A DNA stretch of 14,339 bases from Chloroflexota bacterium (GTDB lineage: Bacteria; Chloroflexota; Limnocylindria; Limnocylindrales; CSP1-4), in NCBI GenBank assembly GCA_021777365.1, contig JAJYDP010000045.1, positions 1-14,339 of the forward strand, read 5' to 3'. The notes beneath the pieces were generated by a model. The model did not search any database. It was not told where the DNA came from and was given only the letters and a program-made list of their open reading frames with translations. The translations under genes were made by a program, and so were the position numbers. This document shows, piece after piece, positions 7,564 through 14,339 of this stretch (positions are counted from its first letter, which is position 1; the number at the start of each line of letters is the position of its first letter).

Positions 7564-7569
7564 GGAGGG
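7564..7569 (+). promoter_or_regulatory. Ribosome binding site of the KDPG/KHG aldolase
   Basis: GGAGGG lies four bases before the ATG at 7574 and fixes this start. No separate promoter is obvious in the 106-base gap after the aminotransferase, so the two genes may share a transcript. Confidence 0.7.
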
Positions 7570-7573
7570 AACC

Positions 7574-8251
7574 ATGGCGCGCTTCGACCGGCTCACCGTC
7601 CTGGGCACCATGCTCGAGGTCGGCGCGGTGCCGACCTTCACGCCGCTCGACATTGCCGGCGCGCGACGTGTGGTGGAGGCGTGCCGTGACGCCGGCGCCC
7701 GCGTGGTGGAGATCACCAACCGGGGAGCCGGCACGTACGAGGTCTTCCGCGAGCTGCTGGCCCTGGCGCCGACCGAGTACCCCGGGATGATCCTCGGCGC
7801 GGGGACCATCTACGACGCGCCGACGGCGGCGCTCTTCATCGCGGCCGGGGCCGAGTTCGTGGTGAGCCCGGTCCTGAACCCGGACGTCGCGCGGCTGTGC
7901 AACCGCCGACGCATCCCCTATCTCCCGGGTTGCGGCAGTGCCACCGAGATCTCGGAGGCCGAGGAACTGGGCGCGGAGATCGTCAAGCTCTTCCCGGCCG
8001 CCGCGTTCGACGGCCCGGCCTTCGTGCGCGGTCTGCTGGGGCCGAGTCCGCGCACGCGGATCATGCCCACCAACGTCGAGGCGACACGGGCGGCGACGGA
8101 AGCCTGGATCCACGCCGGCGTGGCGTGCCTGGGCGTGGGTCCCTCGCTGATCACGGACGCGCTGCAGGCAGATCCCGATCCGGCTGCGCTGACGGCCCGG
8201 ATCCGGTCCTACCTGGAGTGGATCCGCGGGGCGCGGCGCCTCTTCGCCTGA
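7574..8251 (+). CDS. KDPG/KHG-type aldolase (class I, pyruvate-releasing)
   Basis: A 225-residue TIM-barrel protein of the Eda family, which cleaves 2-keto-3-deoxy-6-phosphogluconate or 4-hydroxy-2-oxoglutarate to pyruvate plus an aldehyde (glyceraldehyde-3-phosphate or glyoxylate). Family residues visible are Glu46 in VVEITNRG, Thr78 in GAGTI, Pro99 in VSPVLNPD, YLPGCGSATEI (116-126) and the Schiff-base Lys138 in IVKLFPA. The late loop, usually PTGG, is here MPTNVEAT (164-171), so the glycines that hold the substrate phosphate or carboxylate are replaced. The last barrel motif is GVGPSLI. The ~12-residue C-terminal end is basic. Without a phosphogluconate dehydratase nearby, and next to a glyoxylate-type aminotransferase, a role in hydroxy-oxoglutarate cleavage seems at least as likely as sugar-acid breakdown; that is inference. 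Confidence 0.88.
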   Translation: MARFDRLTVLGTMLEVGAVPTFTPLDIAGARRVVEACRDAGARVVEITNRGAGTYEVFRELLALAPTEYPGMILGAGTIYDAPTAALFIAAGAEFVVSPVLNPDVARLCNRRRIPYLPGCGSATEISEAEELGAEIVKLFPAAAFDGPAFVRGLLGPSPRTRIMPTNVEATRAATEAWIHAGVACLGVGPSLITDALQADPDPAALTARIRSYLEWIRGARRLFA

Positions 8252-8264
8252 GCACCTGGCTCGG

Positions 8265-8286
8265 CGCGAGGGTCGCCTCCCTCGCG
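8265..8286. terminator. Hairpin between converging genes, possible bidirectional terminator
   Basis: CGCGAGGG and CCCTCGCG form a perfect 8-bp stem around a six-base loop, between the aldolase stop (8251) and the proline dehydrogenase stop (8310). No T-run follows on either strand, so it is a weak candidate, but its position between convergent genes is right for a shared terminator. Confidence 0.45.
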
Positions 8287-8309
8287 GCGGGGGCGCGGCC
8301 CGCGGTGCG

Positions 8310-9311
8310 TCACCTGCGCCGGGTGGGACGGCGGCGCTCCCGCAGCACGGACCGCGCCATGAAGAGCACGTTGGCGGGCCGTTCCGCCAGCCGGCGCATG
8401 TAGTAGGGGTACCACTCGGTCCCGAAGGGAACGTACACGCGCACCGTGTACCCCTGGGCGACCAGTCGCTCCTGCAGGTCGCGCCGGATCCCGTAGAGCA
8501 TCTGGAACTCGAACTGCGACGGCTCGATCCGCTCGCGCTCGACGAACCCCCGCACCCACGAGACGAGCAACTCGTCGTGGGTGGCAAGGGCGGGATACTG
8601 CCCGTCGCGCAGCAGCGCCTCGGCCAGGCGCCGGAAGCTGTCGTCCACGTCGGCCTTGCGCGGGAACGCGACCTCGGCGGGCTCGTCGTAGGCGCCCTTG
8701 CACAGACGGACGCGGATGCCGGCGCCGTTCATCTCCGCCACGTCCGCCACCGTGCGACGGAGGTATGCCTGGAGCACCACGCCGACGTTCGGGTGGGACG
8801 CGTGCGCCTCGCGCACGAGCTCCAGGGTCCGCGCCGTGTGCAGGTGGTCCTCCATGTCGACCCGGACGAAGGCACCGAGCTCCGCGGCGCGCTCGACGAT
8901 GCGGAGCAGGTTCTCGCGACATGCCGCCAGGTCGACGTCCAGGCCGAGCTGCGTGAGCTTCACGCTGACGTTCCGGTCGAGCCCGCGCTCGGCCAGCGCC
9001 GAGAGCACGTCCAGGTAGCGATCGGCAGCGGCGCGGGCGGCCTCGACGGTGTCCACCGACTCGCCCAGCACGTCGACGGTGGTGGCCAGCCCGCGTGCAT
9101 GCAGCCGCTCGAGGACGACGAGCGCCTCGGGGAGTGTCTCGCCGGCCACGAACCGGCGGACGGTGCCCCGCGTCAGCGAGCTGCTGGCGGCGAGCTGCGC
9201 CAGTCGGCGCCGGCGCGAGGCCCACAGGAACCCGGCCCGCAGGGCACGCGCGGCGCCATCGCCGGCCGCCTCCCGGACCCGACCCCCGCACTGCGCACCA
9301 GTCGAGCTCAT
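8310..9311 (-). CDS. Proline dehydrogenase, monofunctional, FAD-dependent
   Basis: This 333-residue protein matches the stand-alone (non-PutA) proline dehydrogenases, which oxidise proline to pyrroline-5-carboxylate at the membrane and pass electrons to quinone. The (beta/alpha)8 barrel motifs appear in order: SVKLTQLG (116-123), VDMEDH (151-156), VVLQAYLRR (178-186), RLCKGAYDE (202-210), ATHDE (243-247), FEFQMLYGIR (267-276), RVYVPFG (291-297) and the proline-carboxylate pair Arg306-Arg307 in YYMRRLAERPAN. Tyr293 aligns with the tyrosine that in E. coli PutA favours proline over hydroxyproline. I chose the ATG at 9311, ten bases after GGAGGAGG. A TTG at 9320 that overlaps the upstream stop is the alternative and adds three residues. 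It is last in a three-gene unit. No P5C dehydrogenase is visible in the window. Confidence 0.93.
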   Translation of the reverse strand: MSSTGAQCGGRVREAAGDGAARALRAGFLWASRRRRLAQLAASSSLTRGTVRRFVAGETLPEALVVLERLHARGLATTVDVLGESVDTVEAARAAADRYLDVLSALAERGLDRNVSVKLTQLGLDVDLAACRENLLRIVERAAELGAFVRVDMEDHLHTARTLELVREAHASHPNVGVVLQAYLRRTVADVAEMNGAGIRVRLCKGAYDEPAEVAFPRKADVDDSFRRLAEALLRDGQYPALATHDELLVSWVRGFVERERIEPSQFEFQMLYGIRRDLQERLVAQGYTVRVYVPFGTEWYPYYMRRLAERPANVLFMARSVLRERRRPTRRR

Positions 9312-9316
9312 CTCGG

Positions 9317-9811
9317 TCAAGCCTCCTCCGCACCCGGACGGCCGCCCGGGTGCTCGCGGTTCCCCTGGTCGCCAACGTCGTCCCGGCCGTCGTTCGCCGT
9401 CTCCGCCGCACGCCGCTCCTCGGTGGCGGCCTCGAGCGCGGCCATCGCCACCTTCGCCGATTCGTCGCGCTGGAACGCCTCCAGGCGCCCCTGGCGGTGC
9501 GACCGGACCGCCTCGCGCAGCACGGCCTCCGGGATGCGACCACCGAGGCCCCCGTCCGGCTGGGGGTACAGCCGGCAGCCGATGCCGGCCTTGAACCCGG
9601 CAGGCAGCGGCACCACGTCGACCCCGTTCAGGCGAACCGTGGGCGAGCCGGGGAACTCGAGGAACTCGGCGTCGTCCTGGCTCCCCACCAGCACGAGCTG
9701 GATGGGAGTCTCGATCGCCCCCTCGGAGAGGACGCGGTGGAGATCGGCGCGGACGCGCTCCCAGTGCGGGCAGTCGAGGGTGTAGAGCAGCTCGACGCGG
9801 AGATCCGACAC
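9317..9811 (-). CDS. Thioredoxin-fold protein with a single active-site-region cysteine
   Basis: A 164-residue cytoplasmic protein. Residues 4-100 look like the small thioredoxin-fold (DF-type/alkylmercury-lyase-associated) proteins: VELLYTLDCPHW at the start, then FLEFPGSPTVRLNGVDVVP, then GCRLYP and a GG turn. In relatives the first region often carries C-x2-C; here it is Cys14-Pro-His-Trp17, leaving one cysteine, while another sits in GCRLYP about 65 residues later. Disulfide reductase chemistry by a CxxC pair is therefore unlikely unless those two work together. The C-terminal ~60 residues are charged helix and Gly/Glu-rich tail. The GTG start is one base after the LiaF-like stop without a good ribosome binding site, and the stop overlaps the TTG alternative start of proline dehydrogenase. 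Function is unknown. Confidence 0.72.
   Translation of the reverse strand: MSDLRVELLYTLDCPHWERVRADLHRVLSEGAIETPIQLVLVGSQDDAEFLEFPGSPTVRLNGVDVVPLPAGFKAGIGCRLYPQPDGGLGGRIPEAVLREAVRSHRQGRLEAFQRDESAKVAMAALEAATEERRAAETANDGRDDVGDQGNREHPGGRPGAEEA
9322..9329 (-). promoter_or_regulatory. Ribosome binding site of proline dehydrogenase
   Basis: GGAGGAGG on the minus strand lies ten bases before the ATG at 9311 and only one base before the TTG at 9320, so it favours the ATG. It sits inside the end of the upstream gene, which indicates a coupled operon. Confidence 0.65.
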
Positions 9812-9812
9812 C

Positions 9813-10634
9813 TCAGGACGCGGATGCCTCGGTCGCGGCCGGCTCGGGACGCGCGCGCCGGACCGCCACCTCGCCGATCATCGCCTGGGCATCCAGCCGG
9901 ATCCACCGGGTGGCCCCCGCGAAGTCCTCCGTCTCGGACCGCACGTCCGCCAGCACCGACCCCGACGAGCGGCCGAGCGCCTCGGTGGCACCGAGGAGGC
10001 TCGCCGTCCGAACCGCGGCCGGGATCCCGGCCGGCAGCAGGACCCGGATCTCGCCGATCCCCGTGCTCACGTGGATGGGCGTCTCGCCCTCGGGAAACGT
10101 CGCCTGCGAGAGATCCAGCCGGATCTCGCCGAGGAAGGTCTCGACCCGCATCGGTCCGGCCTGCATCGGGCCCGCCATCTCGATCTCGCCCATGAACCGC
10201 TGCTCGTGGATCCATCCCGGCCACGTGCCGTGCGCGGTTCCGCCCCAGCCCCCGTGCGACGTGCCGGTGCCCGTCCCGGGCGCACCCCAGGCCGTCGAGC
10301 CGGGCGCCGACCCGCCCGCGGCCCCGGCGCCGGACGCAGACCCGACCCAGGCGGTCGACACGTCGGGCGACCCCGCGGCACCCCCGGGCGCGGAACCGGC
10401 CGACCCGGACCCGGGGAACCCGGGCGCGGGCGGCGCGGACCATCCGGCGGGAGGCCCGGCCCGACGCCGGTCACTGGCGGCCACGATCAACCAGAGACCG
10501 AGGCCCACGATGAGCAGCGGCCAGATCCAGTGGAACGTGTCGCCCAGGCCGAGCCCGCCGCCCACGGTGCCCAGCAGCGCCAGGACGCCGATGACGAGGA
10601 CGATCGCGCCGAACACCTCTCCAGCCGAACGCAT
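9813..10634 (-). CDS. LiaF-like membrane protein with long Gly/Ala/Pro linker
   Basis: A 273-residue membrane protein. Residues 7-24 and 33-53 form two helices (VFGAIVLVIGVLALLG and WIWPLLIVGLGLWLIVAA) like the N-terminal part of LiaF-type envelope-stress proteins, followed by a basic stop (DRRR). Residues 55-140 are a low-complexity linker of Gly, Ala, Pro and Ser. The C-terminal domain (about 145-257) has four repeating beta turns of the type G-E-I/V (FMGEIEM, FLGEIRLDL, GIGEIRVLLP, MIGEVAV), as in the LiaF C-terminal/adhesin-like fold. LiaF in Bacillus restrains a cell-envelope-stress kinase, but no LiaRS pair is visible here. The ATG has no ribosome binding site but a TAGCAT box six bases before it. 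It is the first gene of the unit that ends with proline dehydrogenase. Confidence 0.82.
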   Translation of the reverse strand: MRSAGEVFGAIVLVIGVLALLGTVGGGLGLGDTFHWIWPLLIVGLGLWLIVAASDRRRAGPPAGWSAPPAPGFPGSGSAGSAPGGAAGSPDVSTAWVGSASGAGAAGGSAPGSTAWGAPGTGTGTSHGGWGGTAHGTWPGWIHEQRFMGEIEMAGPMQAGPMRVETFLGEIRLDLSQATFPEGETPIHVSTGIGEIRVLLPAGIPAAVRTASLLGATEALGRSSGSVLADVRSETEDFAGATRWIRLDAQAMIGEVAVRRARPEPAATEASAS

Positions 10635-10640
10635 GGCGCC

Positions 10641-10646
10641 ATGCTA
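10641..10646 (-). promoter_or_regulatory. -10 box for a leaderless LiaF-like operon transcript
   Basis: TAGCAT lies six bases before the ATG at 10634. A CTGACG at 10664-10669, four of six matches to TTGACA, sits 17 bases upstream as a possible -35. This is the most complete promoter in the window. Confidence 0.6.
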
Positions 10647-10683
10647 CGCGGCCGGCCGGGTGGCGTCAGCGTCCGACCGCAGG

Positions 10684-12249
<1,566 letters not shown>

Positions 12250-13104
12250 CTAGTGCTCCGGGCCGGAGGCCGCCTGGCGCTCCAGCTGCTCGCCGAGCTC
12301 CTCCGTCCGGCGGAAGGCCGCCCAGACCGCCTCCGAGAGGACGGTGCGCAGCCGCCCGGACTCCAGCTCGTGCAGCGCCGCGGCGCTGGTCCCGCCCGGC
12401 GACGTGACCATGTTCCGCAGCTCGGCAGGGTGCATGCCGCTGGACTTGGCGAAGAGGGTGCTCCCCTCGAGCGTCTCGATGACCAGGTCGTGCGCGATGT
12501 GGCGGGGGAACCCCAGGTGGACGGCGGCGTCGATGAGTGCCTCCATCACCAGGAAGACGTAGGTGGGGCCGGTGCCGCTCACCGCGGTGGCCATGGCCAC
12601 CATCCGCTCGTCGTCCACGGCGAGCTCGGCGCCGAGCGCCCGCAGCAGCGTGGAGGCCTGGTCGCGCTGCTCGGCCGTCACCTCGGGCGTGGCGTACCAG
12701 ACGGTCATCCCCTTGCCGAGCCGCGCCGGGGTGTTGGGCATGCTCCGCACGATGGCGCGGTGGCGCAGCACCGTGGACAGCGCGGTCGTGGTGGCGCCCG
12801 CGATGATGCTGAGCACGAGCTGCGACTCGGAGAGCTGGCCGGCGAGCTCCCGGCCGACACGCACCAGCATCTGCGGCTTGATCCCCAGCACCACCACGTC
12901 GGCCGCCCGGACCGCCTCCACGTTCGACGCGCAGACGCGGATCCCGTAGTCGCGCTCGAGCTGGGCGCGACGGTCGGCGCGCGGGTGGCTTGCCAGGATC
13001 TGGGTGGGCTCCACCTCGTGACCGCGGAGCAGCCCCGCGATGATGGCCTCGGCCATCACGCCGGAACCGATGGTGGCGATCGTTCGTTCGTGCAGGGGTG
13101 ACAT
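12250..13104 (-). CDS. proC: Pyrroline-5-carboxylate reductase
   Basis: A 284-residue cytoplasmic enzyme that reduces pyrroline-5-carboxylate to proline with NAD(P)H, the last step of proline synthesis. The N-terminal Rossmann motif is IGSGVMAEAI (12-21). Next come VVLGIKPQ (71-78), a nucleotide-side loop, and SMPNTPARLGKG (121-132), the family signature. The C-terminal dimer domain contains SGTGPTYVF (176-184) and MVTSPGGTSAAAL (232-244), the proline-binding segment. Length is normal. The frame is open further upstream, but homology and a near-perfect TATACT box seven bases before the ATG place the start at 13104, giving a leaderless transcript. It lies 130 bases before tyrosine phenol-lyase and 136 bases after the BtuF-like gene, separated from the latter by a hairpin. 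Confidence 0.95.
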   Translation of the reverse strand: MSPLHERTIATIGSGVMAEAIIAGLLRGHEVEPTQILASHPRADRRAQLERDYGIRVCASNVEAVRAADVVVLGIKPQMLVRVGRELAGQLSESQLVLSIIAGATTTALSTVLRHRAIVRSMPNTPARLGKGMTVWYATPEVTAEQRDQASTLLRALGAELAVDDERMVAMATAVSGTGPTYVFLVMEALIDAAVHLGFPRHIAHDLVIETLEGSTLFAKSSGMHPAELRNMVTSPGGTSAAALHELESGRLRTVLSEAVWAAFRRTEELGEQLERQAASGPEH

Positions 13105-13111
13105 CCGTCGG

Positions 13112-13117
13112 AGTATA
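13112..13117 (-). promoter_or_regulatory. -10 box for a leaderless proC transcript
   Basis: TATACT, one mismatch from TATAAT, lies seven bases before the ATG at 13104. No ribosome binding site precedes the ATG. A -35 is not recognisable at the usual distance. Confidence 0.6.
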
Positions 13118-13180
13118 CCGGCGCGGCGCGCGGCGCCATCTCGCGACGTTCGGCGGCTCAGGGCTCCTCGCCGCGTGGTC

Positions 13181-13220
13181 GCGCCGGCGGGCACGCCCGG
13201 CCGCGCGTGCCCGCCGGCGC
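13181..13220 (-). terminator. Strong 16-bp hairpin downstream of the BtuF-like gene
   Basis: Two perfect 16-base arms (GCGCCGGCGGGCACGC at 13181-13196 and its complement at 13205-13220) enclose an eight-base loop. The hairpin begins 20 bases after the stop of the BtuF-like gene and lies before the proC promoter, so it is well placed to end transcription. There is no T-run after it, as is common for hairpin terminators in high-GC bacteria. Being symmetric, it could also be a repeat element. Confidence 0.6.
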
Positions 13221-13240
13221 CGTGACGGTCGGCACCCTGC

Positions 13241-14170
13241 TCACGGGTCGGCGATCGGGATCCATGCGTCCGGCGGGGCCTGGTCCACGAACCCCCGTGG
13301 GTCGAAGAGCTCGGCAAGGGTCGCGATCCCCTCCACGACCCGCGGGCCGGGCCGGGTGAAGTACGCGTTCGCGTCGAGGGCGAACACCTCGCCGTGGCGG
13401 ACGGCGCGCAGGTCGTGCCACCCGACGGGCCGCGCCACGCGCTCCCACTCCGCCGCCGTGCGGCGCGCGTCGAACCCGTGCGGGACCAGGAGGATCTGCT
13501 CGGGATCGATCTCCAGCACTGCCCGCCACGTGGTGCGCCCGGGTCGCTCGCCCTCGCGCCCGAGGACGTCCCAGCCGCCCGCCCGCCGCACCTGTTCGGG
13601 GATCCAGCGCCCGCTGCCGAAGAGCGGGAAGAGCCATTCGAGCGTGACCACGCGGCGTGCGGGGACCCCCTCGGACCGGCGCCTGGCGACCCGCGCCTCG
13701 ATGGCACCCAGCCGCTCGCGGAGCAGCTCGACCAGGCCGATCGCCTCGTCCTCCGCCGAGGTCATGGCCCCGACCGTGGTGATCGTGTTGAGGATCCCCT
13801 CGATCGACGACGGCGCCAGTGCGACGACGTCGGTGCGGCGGCCGGCCTCGCCCAGCGCCTGCAGCGCCGCCTGCCGGCCGATCCCGCAGGTCGCTCCCTC
13901 ACCCCCGGTCAGCACCAGGTCCGGCTCCGCCGCCCGGAGCGCATCGCCGTCCAGCTCGCACGGCGGGCGCCCGGCCTGCCTGGCGCGCCGGATCCGCGCG
14001 TCGATCGCCCGGCTGGACGGCGCGGACGAGAGGATCGTGCGCGTCATCACCGGGATCGCGCGGGCCTCGGGCGGGTAGTCGCAGGCGTGCGACCGACCCA
14101 CCAGGTCGTCGCCCAACCCCAGCGCGAAGACGATCTCGGTGGCCGAGGGCAGGAGCGAGACGATCCGCAC
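13241..14170 (-). CDS. BtuF-like cobalamin/metal-chelate binding protein without signal peptide
   Basis: This 309-residue protein has the fold of periplasmic binding proteins for vitamin B12, siderophores or heme (Fe-B12-type). The start RIVSLLPSATEIVFALGLGDDLVGRS is the usual first strand and helix of the mature domain. Further typical parts are DALRAAEPDLVLTGG (about 75-89), the long connecting helix (about 140-165) and IDPEQILLVPHGFD near 225. There is no signal peptide or lipobox, and the GTG start lies directly behind a -10 box, so no upstream extension seems to be missing. Such signal-less members exist and are often called cobalamin-binding proteins. No permease or ATPase gene is visible, so it may be cytoplasmic and not part of an importer. 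Ligand is uncertain. Confidence 0.87.
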   Translation of the reverse strand: MRIVSLLPSATEIVFALGLGDDLVGRSHACDYPPEARAIPVMTRTILSSAPSSRAIDARIRRARQAGRPPCELDGDALRAAEPDLVLTGGEGATCGIGRQAALQALGEAGRRTDVVALAPSSIEGILNTITTVGAMTSAEDEAIGLVELLRERLGAIEARVARRRSEGVPARRVVTLEWLFPLFGSGRWIPEQVRRAGGWDVLGREGERPGRTTWRAVLEIDPEQILLVPHGFDARRTAAEWERVARPVGWHDLRAVRHGEVFALDANAYFTRPGPRVVEGIATLAELFDPRGFVDQAPPDAWIPIADP

Positions 14171-14176
14171 GGACCG

Positions 14177-14182
14177 AGTCTA
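14177..14182 (-). promoter_or_regulatory. -10 box for a leaderless BtuF-like transcript
   Basis: TAGACT lies six bases before the GTG at 14170, the same spacing as before the transporter and the LiaF-like gene. No ribosome binding site precedes the GTG. The first three bases of the box would also be the stop codon of the doubtful upstream frame. Confidence 0.55.
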
Positions 14183-14339
14183 TCGGGTACGAGGCTCCGC
14201 AGGCCGGGCGCGGGGCGCGAAGGCGTCCGGCACGGTGGCGACGGCGACGACGGGGCGCGCGACCGGGAGCCCGGCGGCGCGAGGCGCGCGACCGGGCGCG
14301 CGACGCACAGGGCGCGCGAGGCGCGCTCGCAGGACGCAT
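14180..14339 (-). CDS. Possible C-terminal end of a gene entering from the right (doubtful)
   Basis: One minus-strand frame is open from the right edge to a TAG at 14182-14180, 52 codons plus stop. About four fifths of its codons end in G or C. The visible part is rich in Arg, Ala and Pro and ends around VVAVATVPDAFAPRPARPAEP. In DNA this GC-rich an open frame of this length is weak evidence, and the region also contains repeated GCGCGCGACCGGG-type words (near 14256 and 14286). It may be a disordered tail or simply non-coding. Confidence 0.25.
   Translation of the reverse strand, partial: CVLRARLARPVRRAPGRAPRAAGLPVARPVVAVATVPDAFAPRARPAEPRTR

Noticed and set aside
13105..13707. Upstream continuation of proC into the BtuF-like gene
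   Set aside because: ProC homology starts at the ATG at 13104, which has a good -10 box directly before it.
13899..14339. A 146-codon minus-strand frame starting with an ATG at the right edge
   Set aside because: It is Arg/Pro/Ala-rich and its second half overlaps the BtuF-like gene in another frame.

Overview
The window is gene-dense, high-GC bacterial DNA (I estimate about 70% G+C) with GTG and TTG starts, strong G/C preference at codon third positions and very short intergenic gaps. Several genes appear to be transcribed without a leader, from a TANNNT -10 box placed 6-7 bases before the start codon. Together with the style of the proteins this suggests a Chloroflexota-type or Actinomycetota-type organism; that assignment is inference, since no rRNA or tRNA is present. 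I saw no mobile element, CRISPR array, RNA gene or phage gene.

Left block, minus strand, read from about 5030 down to 1: a probable seven-gene operon. It encodes a four-subunit 2-oxoacid:ferredoxin oxidoreductase in the order delta (two [4Fe-4S] ferredoxin), alpha, beta, gamma. A degenerate response-regulator-like receiver protein follows, then an M24-family Xaa-Pro-type metallopeptidase, then an unrecognised protein that runs off the left edge. Three start/stop junctions or near-junctions (ATGA overlaps at 2614-2617 and 1487-1490, a 3-base gap at 1994-1996) indicate translational coupling. The start of the delta subunit is unclear and may involve a frameshift at a run of seven C.

Middle block, plus strand, 5211 to 8251: a ten-helix EamA/DMT-type transporter, a class-V PLP aminotransferase of the alanine/serine-glyoxylate type and a KDPG/KHG-type aldolase. 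It converges on the next block at a small hairpin near 8265-8286.

Right block, minus strand, 14170 down to 8310, in several transcription units: a BtuF-like vitamin B12/metal-chelate binding protein without a signal peptide; pyrroline-5-carboxylate reductase (proC); tyrosine phenol-lyase (tpl); then a tight three-gene unit of a LiaF-like membrane protein, a thioredoxin-fold protein with one active-site cysteine, and monofunctional proline dehydrogenase. A 16-bp perfect hairpin lies between the BtuF-like gene and proC.

Amino-acid catabolism is the common theme. The M24 peptidase would release proline-containing residues, proline dehydrogenase and ProC handle the proline/P5C pair, and tyrosine phenol-lyase yields pyruvate. 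The aldolase and aminotransferase would make and use pyruvate and glyoxylate, and the oxidoreductase would decarboxylate the resulting 2-oxoacids onto ferredoxin. The set resembles the enzymes of hydroxyproline breakdown, but the proline dehydrogenase keeps the tyrosine linked to proline preference, so this remains a hypothesis. I found no clearly new defence or mobile system.
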